DNA of 64,000 nt, from contig NZ_CP157942.1 of the NCBI RefSeq assembly GCF_040207875.1, positions 1,488,001-1,552,000 on the forward strand, read 5' to 3'. This document shows positions 9,282 to 18,109 of this stretch, in pieces. The notes beneath the pieces were generated by a model. That model did not search any database and was not told where the DNA came from. It saw only the letters and a program-made list of their open reading frames with translations. Origin of the DNA: Wolbachia endosymbiont of Armadillidium arcangelii. Its GTDB lineage: Bacteria; Pseudomonadota; Alphaproteobacteria; Rickettsiales; Anaplasmataceae. Every line of letters begins with the position of its first letter. Position 1 is the first letter of the stretch. The translations under genes were made by a program, and so were the position numbers.

Positions 9282-9872
9282 TTAATCACAATTTATGTGT
9301 GCCAAAGGATCGACTGCTTGACCATTATGCCGTATTGTGAAACACATCTGCGGATCTTTATCTTGTGTGCTTGATTTACCTGCAGACCCAATAACCTGGC
9401 CTTGTTTTACTTTATCATCAATTTCAACTTGTATGTTTTTTAAATAGGAGTACATAGTCATGTAATTATCTTTATGTTCCATTATAATTAAATTTCCATA
9501 CCACCTCAGTCCTTTACCTACGTATATTACTTTGCCAGGTGCAGAAGCAATAACATTTATTCCATTTTGAGCAGTAATTTTTATGCCATCCTGACATATT
9601 TTATCAGAAGAGGTAGCTGCACCTTTAACCGGTATTACAAATTTACACATGCTTTGTGCATTATTGTTATATACCTTATCTACGAAGGCTTTTCTACTTT
9701 CTTTTCGCAGCGAAGAATCAACATTTTCTTTAATCAAATGGTATTCCCTTGTGTACTCTAGGTCTCTTTTCCCATAAAACTCCTCACCTTTAAGTAGTAC
9801 AGAAGCAGGTTTTTGCAGGCCACAGCTTATCAGTATTGCTGATAATATAAAGAACAAGACTATACGAAACAT
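9282..9872 (-). CDS. LytM-domain (M23-like) lipoprotein, probably non-catalytic
   Basis: Envelope lipoprotein with a type II signal peptide: MFRIVLFFILSAILISC, where LISC fits the lipobox and Cys is the lipidated residue. The C-terminal half (about 95-195) is a LytM/M23 fold, recognisable from PGKVIYVGKGLRWYGNLIIMEH, VKQGQVIGSAGKS and the ending DPLAHI. The usual metal-binding HxH is replaced (MYSYL), and the LHFEIR-like motif reads MCFTIR, so zinc ligands are missing. E. coli EnvC and NlpD are also degenerate LytM proteins that activate amidases; a similar regulatory role in Wolbachia septation is plausible inference. I use the ATG at 9872, which gives a proper signal peptide; a GTG at 9902 is the longest option. 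Confidence 0.82.
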   Translation of the reverse strand: MFRIVLFFILSAILISCGLQKPASVLLKGEEFYGKRDLEYTREYHLIKENVDSSLRKESRKAFVDKVYNNNAQSMCKFVIPVKGAATSSDKICQDGIKITAQNGINVIASAPGKVIYVGKGLRWYGNLIIMEHKDNYMTMYSYLKNIQVEIDDKVKQGQVIGSAGKSSTQDKDPQMCFTIRHNGQAVDPLAHINCD

Positions 9873-9918
9873 AAACTTATCTCTAGATATATCAACTTTC
9901 ACAAAACTTTATAGTGTT

Positions 9919-10251
9919 TTACGTCTGCTCATTACTTTCTTCATTTATTTTATCAATCAAATAGTCTCTTAAATCAGTAAGTTCTTGAAACAAATTCCTT
10001 AAATCATGATTGATTTTTACGTCATTACAAAATTCCTTTTGTACTCCTTTTATTGTATATCCTTTATCGTATAGCATGTATTTTACTTTTTTTATCGCCT
10101 CTATACACTTACGATCATATAGTCTTCTTCCCTTACGTTTTATGGGTTTGATTTGATGAAATTGACTTTCCCAAAATCTCAAAACATGCTGTTCCAAATG
10201 TAGTTCTTCAGCTACTTCCCCAATTGTATAAAATAATTTTTCCTTATTCAT
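9919..10251 (-). CDS. MerR-family transcriptional regulator
   Basis: A 110-residue protein whose first 75 residues form a MerR winged helix: YTIGEVAEELHLEQHVLRFWE, then KGRRLYDRKCIEAIKKVKYML. The C-terminal part (about 80-110) is a short helix suited to dimerisation and has no metal-binding cysteines or ligand domain. The start overlaps the stop of the IHF-like gene by 4 bases, so the pair is translationally coupled. An ihfA followed by a short merR-type gene is a recurring alphaproteobacterial arrangement. The target is unknown. Confidence 0.9.
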   Translation of the reverse strand: MNKEKLFYTIGEVAEELHLEQHVLRFWESQFHQIKPIKRKGRRLYDRKCIEAIKKVKYMLYDKGYTIKGVQKEFCNDVKINHDLRNLFQELTDLRDYLIDKINEESNEQT

Positions 10252-10547
10252 CGATTATTTATTGATTTCTTTAACACTTGTGAAGATCTAAAAGAAATTG
10301 ATTTTCTCGCTTGAATTACTACTTTTTTCGATGTATTTGGTATATTTCCTGGCCTTTCTTTCTTTTTTTTAACCAAGAATGTTCCAAATGAAGATATTTT
10401 TACTATTCCATCTTTTACCAAGCTTGTCTTTATCTCATTCAATATATCATCTATTATCGCAATAGAGTCTTCTTTTGATAGTCCAATTTCCTGATTTATG
10501 CATTCAGCTATTGTTGCCTTAGTTACTGTTGTGTCTTTTATTGCCAT
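10248..10547 (-). CDS. ihfA: IHF alpha-like DNA-bending protein
   Basis: HU/IHF family protein of 99 residues. It has the dimerisation helices (TKATIAECINQEIGLSKEDS), the SSFGTFLVKKKKERPGNIP beta-arm entry with the proline that intercalates DNA, and a C-terminal SFRSSQVLKKSIN. The length and the GNIPNTSKK arm fit IHF alpha better than HU. It bends DNA in the nucleoid and at promoters. It is co-transcribed with the merR gene that follows. A second HU-family gene lies at 61969-62280. Confidence 0.88.
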   Translation of the reverse strand: MAIKDTTVTKATIAECINQEIGLSKEDSIAIIDDILNEIKTSLVKDGIVKISSFGTFLVKKKKERPGNIPNTSKKVVIQARKSISFRSSQVLKKSINNR

Positions 10548-10585
10548 AATTTATTACAGTATGTCAATATAATATAGCAATCGAC

Positions 10586-11782
10586 TCAAGATTCAGCTAC
10601 TTTATTTTTATAGTATGTTTCTTTTGTGGCATAATTTAAAATACTAGCAACTGCTAACATCGCAAATACTGTGAAAAGCGCTTTTTGATAATCTGGAAAA
10701 AGCGCTAAAACTGATACTACAATTCCGCTGACAATAAACATAAATCCATTGATAATGGATGATGATGTGCTAATGTATTTCCGCTCCACAATCTCACTGC
10801 CAACAGTAAAATTAAGCATATGTCCTCCTGAAAAAAAACCAAACATTAACATACAAAAGTATACAATATGAACTGTTAAGTGGCTGTATAGTAAAATAAC
10901 AATTGAAATGCCTTGCAGTAGAGCAAAAGCGGAGATTACGTGCCTTCTATTTTCAAATAGATTTGAGATTAGATCTGCAATTGGAGCACCAATTGCAAGA
11001 CCAAGCCACAATATTGCAGTTGCCACACCTGACTCCATTGTATTGAGCTCTAAGTTGATTAGTAACCTTGGTGCCCACAACATATTAAGCGCTAAAAATG
11101 TTCCAAAAGTAATAGCACCCACTATTGAGGTTATCCAGATATCTCTTAATTTTAGCACCATTAGTACAGAACGTATTACTGTTTTTATAGAGCTTTTTAT
11201 TATGTATCTTTCCAAACTTTTTTTTGAAAATCCTTCTGGATAAAAAAACATAAGTACAAATATTGACACGCCAAATAATATTACGCATACAATTAGATTC
11301 TTCCAATCTGCACCTTCAGCAAGAAAGCTAGAGAATAACATTTGAATCATCAAAGCGGAAAGACTTGAAATTGTCTGCACTAGTGAAAACATTAATCCAA
11401 ATTGGGTAATGGGAAAGTATGTGCTACTTATATGAGCAGCGCCAATAAAACCAAACGATGCTCCAATTGCAATCAACAATTGAGATAAAATTAAATGGGC
11501 AAAATTGTCACTGTTGATAAGGACAAAAAACCCAAAGATCATAATTGACAATGAGAAAAAATAAATTTTTTTACTGGAAAAAACGTTAAACATTGCCCCA
11601 CTGAAAAATTGTGAGATGGCAAAAGTCCAAGTATATGCTGAATTAGCCAGTGCAACTTGCGCAATTGTGATCCCAAGTTCTTTTTCAAGATTTACACTTA
11701 TAAAAGTATAGATTATCTGCATATTGCTGAATATAACAATCAAGTTACTGATCAACCAAATGAACCAAGCTCTACTTCCCAT
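10586..11782 (-). CDS. MFS transporter, 12 TM
   Basis: A 398-residue integral membrane protein with about 12 hydrophobic helices in two six-helix halves separated by a charged loop (KKSLERYIIKSSIKTVIRS, about residues 188-206). The pattern, and the GAxFGxxGAAHISSTYFP segment in helix 5, fit the major facilitator superfamily. The substrate cannot be read from the sequence. Rickettsiales use MFS proteins of the ProP and nitrate/nitrite-type groups to import host metabolites. It stands alone before a 758-bp gene-free region. Confidence 0.85.
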   Translation of the reverse strand: MGSRAWFIWLISNLIVIFSNMQIIYTFISVNLEKELGITIAQVALANSAYTWTFAISQFFSGAMFNVFSSKKIYFFSLSIMIFGFFVLINSDNFAHLILSQLLIAIGASFGFIGAAHISSTYFPITQFGLMFSLVQTISSLSALMIQMLFSSFLAEGADWKNLIVCVILFGVSIFVLMFFYPEGFSKKSLERYIIKSSIKTVIRSVLMVLKLRDIWITSIVGAITFGTFLALNMLWAPRLLINLELNTMESGVATAILWLGLAIGAPIADLISNLFENRRHVISAFALLQGISIVILLYSHLTVHIVYFCMLMFGFFSGGHMLNFTVGSEIVERKYISTSSSIINGFMFIVSGIVVSVLALFPDYQKALFTVFAMLAVASILNYATKETYYKNKVAES

Positions 11783-11939
11783 AAAATTTATTTTACGAGT
11801 AATCCATTGATACTAAGCCTCCTTTAGGCTCTGATTACTGTTAAAACAGTTGCAATTATAGTATGATATAAAAGCTATGGAAACTAAACAAACAATTTAT
11901 TGTGAAATTTAAACTGCCATCAAAGTAGACCTATTCCAG

Positions 11940-12252
11940 CACAACAGCCAATAAAAACCACTTGACAAACTTTCCCACTTTCCTTATTATACTAATAAGA
12001 GTATTTATCCTTGTTTTTGGGCTCAATGACAAAATTCAGTAAAAAAACTCAGATATTTATTGGCAAATTACATAAAATTATAGCGGCTGCATGTCTTTTT
12101 TATTTTTTCTACATTCAGCCAAAACGCGCTTTAAATAAGCGTTAGCACATTATTACAACGCCAATTTAAATTATTATAGGGTCAAAACTCGCTATACGGG
12201 GGTTCTTTTGTCTTTTTTTATTTAGTAAATTTCTTAATATTTATAGCTAAAG
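11940..12252. ncRNA. Duplicated intergenic element, copy A; candidate small RNA
   Basis: This stretch matches 57040-57343 along its whole length with small indels. Shared blocks include CTTTCCTTATTAT, TTACATAAAATTATAGCGGC, TTTTTCTACATTCAGCCAAA and GTAAATTTCTTAA. Both copies begin with a strong promoter pattern. No reading frame of useful length is shared, and the two copies differ by indels that are not multiples of three, so coding is unlikely. I type it as an RNA candidate because of the promoter; a MITE-like repeat is the alternative. The strand is inferred from the promoter (+). Confidence 0.45.
11962..11990 (+). promoter_or_regulatory. Sigma70-type promoter in element copy A
   Basis: A perfect -35 TTGACA (11962-11967) and a -10 TATTAT (11985-11990) are separated by 17 bases. 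No gene start follows on this strand for hundreds of bases. The same pair occurs in the second copy at 57069-57098. Confidence 0.6.
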
Positions 12253-12261
12253 TAATTTTAG

Positions 12262-12480
12262 AGAGCCAGCGCGTGACTAGTTCTTATTACCTGGTCAGCC
12301 TTCTGGATCTCAGTGTCAGCTACTCGGATGACAGGAAAGAGGGCACTGGGATGACATCGAAGGGGCTACAGGAACGACACTACAGAGGTTACTTAGATGA
12401 CAAGAAAGGAAGCACTGATTTCAATATTTATTAGTCATGCACCTGAACAGATACCTTTTTTCTGCCACTCGGATGATGTT
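12262..12480. repeat. Degenerate palindromic repeats before uvrB 3' end
   Basis: Fragments of the palindromic family (GGATCTCAGTGTCAGCTACT, CACTGGGATGACATCGAAGG) occupy this gene-free stretch. A CCTGAACAGATACCTTTTTT block also occurs beside the IS4 relic near 55693. No gene is seen. Confidence 0.7.
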
Positions 12481-12540
12481 TTTTCAAATTGTTGGTAAAT
12501 CAAAGTCAGTTTAGCTATTAATTATTCATCTTTTTTCCAG

Positions 12541-14475
12541 TTATTCAATGGGTCTATTATTAAATCTTTCAATAATACCTTTTATTTTTGCCGCCTCTTC
12601 AAACTCTAAATTTTCAGCATGCTTCAACATTTGCTTTTTCAAACTGTTTAGATCATCCTTATTAAAATTCTCAACTACCACTTTTTCCTGTAAAGTATTT
12701 GATATAGGCTTTATTATAGTTTTTGGTACAATATTATGCAGTGTATTATACTCTGTCTGTTTCTTTCTTCTCCTTTCAGTTTCTTTCAGTGCGCGATCCA
12801 TAGAATTAGTCATTTTATCTGCGTATAAAATTACTCTGCCTTCAACGTTGCGTGCAGCACGGCCTATCGTTTGAATGAGTGAAGTCTCCGATCGTAAAAA
12901 TCCTTCTTTGTCAGCATCCAAAATTGCAACTAACCCACACTCGGGAATATCAAGACCTTCCCGCAGTAAGTTAACACCAATTAGAACATCGATTTCTTTC
13001 GATCTTAATTTACATATAATATCAATTCTTTCCAGTGCACCAATATCTGAATGCAGATAATTTACTTTCATACTGAGCTCACTCATATGCTCAGCTAGCT
13101 TTTCAGCCATTTTTTTTGTCAATGTGGTAATTAGAATACAAAATCCCTTTTTTATTGTTACTTGCGCCTCGTGAATTACGTCATCAACCTGATTCTCTGT
13201 TGGTTTTATGGTACAGATGGGATCTGTGAGTCCTGTTGGGCGGATAACTTGCTCTATGAATGCATGATTAGTCTTTTCTAATTCGTATTTTCCAGGAGTA
13301 GCCGAAACGTAAATAGTTTGGGGCCGTATTGCCTCCCACTCTTCAAATTTTAATGGACGGTTATCAGAAGCAGAAGGGAGCCTAAAACCATAATCAATCA
13401 ATTTCTTTTTACGTGCTTCATTGCCACTATACATTGCACCTATCTGGGGAACGGTTACATGGCTTTCATCAACAAATAAAATTACATTTTTAGGTAAATA
13501 CTCAAACAACGTAGGCGGTGGATCCCCTGCTTTCATTTCATAAAGATAACGAGAATAATTTTCAATACCTTTACACACTCCCGTTGCCATCATCATTTCA
13601 ATATCAAAATTAGTACGCTGCTCAAGGCGCTTTGCTTCAACAATTTTGTTCTGTGAATAGTAATAATCCAAGCGTTCATGAAGTTCTTTTTTGATCAGCT
13701 GAACTGCTTGCAATAGAGTTTCACGTGATGTAATGTGATAGCTGTTTGGAAAAATGGTGATTTTATCTATGCGTCTGATAATATTGCCAGTCATGGCATC
13801 GATTTCAAAAATTTCTTCTATTTCATCACCAAACAATGATAGACGCCAAGCTTTATTTTCATAATAGGTAGGAAAGATATCGATAATGTCGCCACGCACT
13901 CTGAAATATCCTCGCTCAAATCTAACATCAGAGCGCTTGTATTGAAGATCAGCTAAATTACTCAGGAAATCATTAACACGCACTTTATCTCCAATATTAA
14001 GGGATATAGTCATATTGAGGTAACTTTCAGGCGAACCAAGACCGTATATACAGGAAACACTGGCAACTACAATTGTGTCCCTGCGCTCCAAAAGCGAACA
14101 GACAGCGGAGTAACGTAGCATATCAATTCTTTCATTTATTAAAGAGTCTTTTTCAATATAAGTGTCAGTTTGTGGCGAATAAGCTTCAGGCTGATAATAA
14201 TCATAATAAGAAATGAAGTATCCAACAGCATTGTGGGGAAAAAATCCTCTCATCTCCTCGTAAAGCTGCGCCGCTAAAGTTTTATTATGCGCCATAATTA
14301 ACGCAGGCCTGTTTGTTCTTGCAATAACATTTGCCATAGTGAAAGTTTTTCCAGAGCCGGTAACTCCAAGCAAAACCTGATCTCTTTTGTTGTTATTTAG
14401 CCCTTCAACTAAGCTATCTATTGCCTGTGGTTGATCTCCAGCTGGCTGAAAATGTGTAACTATTTGAAATTCCAT
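12541..14475 (-). CDS. uvrB: Excinuclease ABC subunit B
   Basis: DNA damage-recognition helicase of nucleotide excision repair; it is loaded by UvrA and recruits UvrC. The 644 residues are slightly shorter than E. coli UvrB. Walker A is LGVTGSGKTFTMAN, the DEAD-like motif II is FVDESHVT, the beta-hairpin region is FISYYDYYQPEAY, and motif VI is QTIGRAARN. The C-terminal UVR domain (LKKQMLKHAENLEFEEAAKI) that contacts UvrC is present. UvrC itself is at 48667-50493, so the two are not in one operon. Confidence 0.98.
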   Translation of the reverse strand: MEFQIVTHFQPAGDQPQAIDSLVEGLNNNKRDQVLLGVTGSGKTFTMANVIARTNRPALIMAHNKTLAAQLYEEMRGFFPHNAVGYFISYYDYYQPEAYSPQTDTYIEKDSLINERIDMLRYSAVCSLLERRDTIVVASVSCIYGLGSPESYLNMTISLNIGDKVRVNDFLSNLADLQYKRSDVRFERGYFRVRGDIIDIFPTYYENKAWRLSLFGDEIEEIFEIDAMTGNIIRRIDKITIFPNSYHITSRETLLQAVQLIKKELHERLDYYYSQNKIVEAKRLEQRTNFDIEMMMATGVCKGIENYSRYLYEMKAGDPPPTLFEYLPKNVILFVDESHVTVPQIGAMYSGNEARKKKLIDYGFRLPSASDNRPLKFEEWEAIRPQTIYVSATPGKYELEKTNHAFIEQVIRPTGLTDPICTIKPTENQVDDVIHEAQVTIKKGFCILITTLTKKMAEKLAEHMSELSMKVNYLHSDIGALERIDIICKLRSKEIDVLIGVNLLREGLDIPECGLVAILDADKEGFLRSETSLIQTIGRAARNVEGRVILYADKMTNSMDRALKETERRRKKQTEYNTLHNIVPKTIIKPISNTLQEKVVVENFNKDDLNSLKKQMLKHAENLEFEEAAKIKGIIERFNNRPIE

Positions 14476-14561
14476 ACCTTTATATTTTCATAATGTATTT
14501 ATTATTATATAATACATTTGCTAGTGTAAATAAGGTATAAAAGAATGAACATAAAAAAACT

Positions 14562-15602
14562 CTATTTTTTCTTTTTATAGAGCTTGCTCCAAATCCTGTT
14601 GTTAGTTAATACAAAAAACACCGTCAAAATTATAAAGTATGTCACTATTTTTAACCCAAGTTTATGTCGGCGTTCCAGCTCTGGCTCCGCTGCCCATTGT
14701 AAAAAATTTACCACATCATATGCCATATTTTCAACTGTAGCTTGCCTTGCACCATCATATTCTACCATTCCTTCAGAAAGCGGTGGTGCCATAGCTAACC
14801 TACCTGTTGAAAAATATGGATTAAAATATAAACCGTTCTCATCATGTTCACCGTTTTGATAACCAATTAGTAGTGAATAGACATAATTTGCACCATCATG
14901 TCTTGCTTTGACAATTAATGATAAGTCCGGTGGAATTGCGCCATTGTTGCTTGCTGCAGCTGCTTCTTTCGTGTCAAAAGGTGCAATAAAATAGTCCGAA
15001 GATACTCCCGGCCTATCAAACATTTCACCCATATCATTTGGCCCATCTTTCACTTGATAAGAGGCTGCGATTTGTTTTACATCCTCTTCAGAAAAACCAA
15101 CATCTTGCAAGTTACGGAACGCTATTCTATTCATTGAATGGCAAGCAGCACAGACTTCCTTGTATACCTTATAGCCACGCTGAACTGACTCTCTATCGAA
15201 AGATCCGGTAATCCCATTAAAACTCCAATCCATCTTCTTATTTGGTGATGGTGTGAATTCTTCTGCAGATATAAAACTAGACAGGAATAACATGCAAAAG
15301 ACTGCAAATACATTAGATCCCATGCGTAACCACTGTTTTAGTAAATTTCGAATTGATGTCATGTAAGTAGCTGACACTGGAATCCAGTTTATTTCATCAC
15401 TGACATTATGGTTATCGTGCACTCCCAGAATTTGTTGTTCATTGCATGATTTATAAGTATTTTTATATCTGGATCCCAGTGTCAAGCACTGGGATGACAA
15501 CAGAAGATAGCGAAATGACGCTGTGTGTCGTGTACAATGTTCATAAAGTTGTGAAGCTGGGATGACAGAGAATTTTGTAAGGAATTTGCTTTGAGTTGAC
15601 AT
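14562..15602 (-). CDS. petC: Cytochrome c1 with repeat-derived N-terminal insert
   Basis: Haem-carrying subunit of the cytochrome bc1 complex, passing electrons from the Rieske protein to cytochrome c. The haem motif CAACH lies after GYKVYKEV, the APPLSEGMVEYDGA segment supplies the distal region, and a C-terminal anchor is at about 322-338. The signal/anchor helix is WLRMGSNVFAVFCMLFLSSF, ending in SA-EE. Upstream, residues about 12-82 are translated from a palindromic repeat composite (15357-15568) in the same frame. The ATG at 15602 overlaps the petB stop by one base (TAATG). ATGs at 15362 and 15323 would skip the insert and still give the same mature protein. Confidence 0.93.
   Translation of the reverse strand: MSTQSKFLTKFSVIPASQLYEHCTRHTASFRYLLLSSQCLTLGSRYKNTYKSCNEQQILGVHDNHNVSDEINWIPVSATYMTSIRNLLKQWLRMGSNVFAVFCMLFLSSFISAEEFTPSPNKKMDWSFNGITGSFDRESVQRGYKVYKEVCAACHSMNRIAFRNLQDVGFSEEDVKQIAASYQVKDGPNDMGEMFDRPGVSSDYFIAPFDTKEAAAASNNGAIPPDLSLIVKARHDGANYVYSLLIGYQNGEHDENGLYFNPYFSTGRLAMAPPLSEGMVEYDGARQATVENMAYDVVNFLQWAAEPELERRHKLGLKIVTYFIILTVFFVLTNNRIWSKLYKKKK
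15357..15568. repeat. Composite palindromic element inside petC 5' region
   Basis: Two palindromic repeats (GGATCCCAGTGTCAAGCACT near 15471, and the TGTCATGTAAGTAGCTGACA arm at 15357) are joined by a spacer. It falls between petC codons 12 and 82 without breaking the frame. Confidence 0.85.
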
Positions 15603-16828
15603 TACTTCATCTCCGGCACAGAATCACTTATGGTTTTTGATGGTTCTTTTGGTTTCTCATACTTACTAAGTAAAGGTAAAATTATCACAAAGTATGAAAA
15701 GTAATAAAGAGTTGAAAGCCTACTTAAAGTGATGTAAGGCTCTTTGACTTCCTGACCGCCAAGCCAAGCAAGAAATGCAAAATTTACTGCAAAAACCCAA
15801 AAAAATTTCTTAAACAGTGGACGATAAGCACCACTTTTAACCTTTGATTGATCAAGCCAAGGCAAAAGAAACCACACTAAAATAGACCCAAACATGGTAA
15901 GTACACCAATAAGTTTATTTGGAATTGAACGCAGCATCGCATAAAAAGGTAAGAAATACCACTCTGGCACTATATGTACTGGAGTTACCATAGGATCAGC
16001 TTCTATATAATTATCAGGATGCCCAAGATAATTAGGGGCATAAAAAACAAATGCAAACAAAATTATAAAAAATAAGCCAAAAGTTATGCAATCCTTTGCT
16101 ATATAATAAGGATAAAATGGAATGGTATCCTTATCTGACCTGACTTCTATTCCACTTGGGTTACTAGAACCAAATCTGTGTAGAGCAATAACATGCAACA
16201 TAGCTAAAGCAATAATAATGAAAGGCAGAAGATAATGCAGTGCAAAAAAACGATTAAGTGTTGGGTTATCAACAGAAAAACCGCCCCATAACCATGTAAC
16301 TATTTCATTGCCAACCAGGGGTATGGCTGAAAATAAGTTGGTTATGACTGTTGCACCCCAAAAACTCATTTGCCCCCAGGGAAGAACATACCCCATAAAG
16401 GCAGTTGCCATCATTGCAAAAAATATAAATATGCCAATAAACCACACCATCTCTCGTGGCCTCTTATAAGATCCATAATACAATCCACGCATTATATGGA
16501 CGTATACAACCATAAAAAAAAGCGAAGCTCCAACAGCATGAGTGTAGCGTATCAACCATCCGTAATTTACGTCACGCATTATACGCTCCACGCTGTTAAA
16601 CGCATAATCAACATGCGGAGTATAATGCATAGCAAGAAATATACCTGTTATTATCTGCAAAATTAGTGCTATACCAGCTAAAGAACCAAAGTTCCAAGCA
16701 TAATTTAAATTTTTTGGTACTTGATAAGAAGCAGTGTGTTTTAGAAAAGAAAATATAGGAAGCCTATACTCTATCCAACCTAATATACCTTTTTCTTCTA
16801 TTATTTCTTTTTTGCTATCATCTTCCAT
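15602..16828 (-). CDS. petB: Cytochrome b of the bc1 complex
   Basis: Membrane core of ubiquinol:cytochrome c reductase; it holds haems bL and bH and both quinone sites. The protein has 408 residues and about eight transmembrane helices. Haem-ligand histidines are visible in FLAMHYTPH, RYTHAVGASLFF, FALHYLLPFI and MLHVIALH, and the Qo-site PEWYFLPFYAMLRSIP motif is intact. It is directly coupled to petC. The Rieske gene (petA), usually just upstream, is absent here: the upstream neighbour is an ankyrin gene. Part of its 5' coding sequence is repeated at 18168-18224. Confidence 0.98.
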   Translation of the reverse strand: MEDDSKKEIIEEKGILGWIEYRLPIFSFLKHTASYQVPKNLNYAWNFGSLAGIALILQIITGIFLAMHYTPHVDYAFNSVERIMRDVNYGWLIRYTHAVGASLFFMVVYVHIMRGLYYGSYKRPREMVWFIGIFIFFAMMATAFMGYVLPWGQMSFWGATVITNLFSAIPLVGNEIVTWLWGGFSVDNPTLNRFFALHYLLPFIIIALAMLHVIALHRFGSSNPSGIEVRSDKDTIPFYPYYIAKDCITFGLFFIILFAFVFYAPNYLGHPDNYIEADPMVTPVHIVPEWYFLPFYAMLRSIPNKLIGVLTMFGSILVWFLLPWLDQSKVKSGAYRPLFKKFFWVFAVNFAFLAWLGGQEVKEPYITLSRLSTLYYFSYFVIILPLLSKYEKPKEPSKTISDSVPEMK

Positions 16829-16920
16829 AACTTAAAGTTTTTTCGCCTTAACTCATTTTATTGTAACAACTTACCTACAACGCACAATAAAAAGTTTAAA
16901 TTTAAAGAATAGATTTCACG

Positions 16921-16952
16921 AAAATAAGCACTCAAGTTTGAGTGCTTATTTT
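16921..16952 (-). terminator. Hairpin after first ankyrin gene
   Basis: A perfect 15-bp inverted repeat, AAAATAAGCACTCAA / TTGAGTGCTTATTTT with a two-base centre, has U-tracts on either side. It overlaps the ankyrin stop codon and could terminate in both directions. An almost identical copy lies at 18225-18256. Confidence 0.75.
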
Positions 16953-18009
16953 AAAGGGACTTTTGATATATACCTTTAGATGTTGTTGAGTTGCTTAGTG
17001 AACTTCCAGGACACTGATAAAGTTTTTCACACTTACTAAGTGCCGTCTCGATGTTTCTTTCTAGAGAATTAAGTTTTCTTTCTTTAATCTGTTCTATCGT
17101 CAAAAATGAGTCATCCAATGGCATTGAATATTTTTCTCTTGTGAACTTTCTGACCACTACATCAGCTAGTAGGGCTGTTCCATTAAAATCAATCTTTCTA
17201 GCAACAGCCTGCTGTGCAGGGAGTAAAGCAGGAGAACTGCTGAATAAGCCATTGAGTGTGGCGGTAGTTAAAGCTCTCACCCAACTAAATATACTATTAA
17301 TAGAAGAAGAAGATTTTACTGCGCTGCTTGTAGTGCTGCTAGCTTCTTTAAAATTTTCTCTGGTAAGAGTGAAGGAAGAATTCACTGTGCTACTTGCCAA
17401 GTCTGTGGTATTATTAGTTTCCAATTCTATCTTAATTGCTTTGGTAGGGAATAGTGAAAGATTCGCTGCACTACTCAATACAGATTCTATCTCTTGAATT
17501 TTACTATTGCTATTACATCTATCTCTTCTATAACCTCCAACAACATCCAAGGCTGTTTTGCTATTCATATCTTTAATACTAGTATCAGCATTGTTGAAGA
17601 GCAGAAGTTTTACTATATCTGGGCGACAATAGAAAGATGCTAAGTGCAAAGGTGTAAAGCCTTTATAATTTGTAGCATTGATGTTAGCACCACAATCAAG
17701 TAAAAATTGTGCTATTTCTAGTTTGCCATCAATAGCAGCAATGTGTAAGGGAGTGCTCAAATATCGACTGCTAATAGTAGTATTAACATCAGCACCACTG
17801 TCACACAAAAACTGCAATACCTTTAAGTTACCTATGTAAGTAGCAGAATGCATAGGATTCATACTATATTTTTCATCATTCAAAATCTCATTTTTTATGT
17901 GTCTATGATCTGCCTCTTCAATATATTCTTTAACTTTCTGAAAATCACCCATGCTTATAGCAGCAAGTAATTTTTTTCTCAGGCTCTCAATTATTTCTTG
18001 TCTTTCCAT
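16951..18009 (-). CDS. Ankyrin-repeat protein 1
   Basis: 352 residues from the ATG at 18009, chosen because AAGAGGT lies just upstream; an open frame extends to 18096 without a better start. Three to four ankyrin repeats occupy about residues 40-165 (NPMHSATYIGNLKVLQFLC, TPLHIAAIDGKLEIAQFLL, TPLHLASFYCRPDIVKLLL). A Ser/Thr-rich linker follows, then a conserved C-terminal block (DSFLTIEQIKERKLNSLERN ... CPGSSLSN) shared with the next gene. There is no signal peptide. Ankyrin proteins in Wolbachia are candidate type IV effectors; a role here is inference. It is a tandem-duplication partner of 18264-19451. Confidence 0.88.
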   Translation of the reverse strand: MERQEIIESLRKKLLAAISMGDFQKVKEYIEEADHRHIKNEILNDEKYSMNPMHSATYIGNLKVLQFLCDSGADVNTTISSRYLSTPLHIAAIDGKLEIAQFLLDCGANINATNYKGFTPLHLASFYCRPDIVKLLLFNNADTSIKDMNSKTALDVVGGYRRDRCNSNSKIQEIESVLSSAANLSLFPTKAIKIELETNNTTDLASSTVNSSFTLTRENFKEASSTTSSAVKSSSSINSIFSWVRALTTATLNGLFSSSPALLPAQQAVARKIDFNGTALLADVVVRKFTREKYSMPLDDSFLTIEQIKERKLNSLERNIETALSKCEKLYQCPGSSLSNSTTSKGIYQKSL

Positions 18010-18109
18010 TAAATACCTCTTGAAGAACAATGTTTCCAGCTTTATATCACACAATTTAGTGTGCACAAGTAAAAATTTACAGAGAAAAATTTTCAATGGT
18101 TAAAAATTA

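Noticed and set aside
11940..12252. tmRNA or 6S RNA identity for the duplicated element
   Set aside because: I find no tag frame with tRNA-like ends and no clear 6S-type central bubble; only 'candidate small RNA' is justified.
17051..17497. 148-codon + strand frame across the first ankyrin gene
   Set aside because: It lies antisense to a well-supported ankyrin gene and the same antisense frame recurs in its duplicate (18364-18741), as expected of a shadow.
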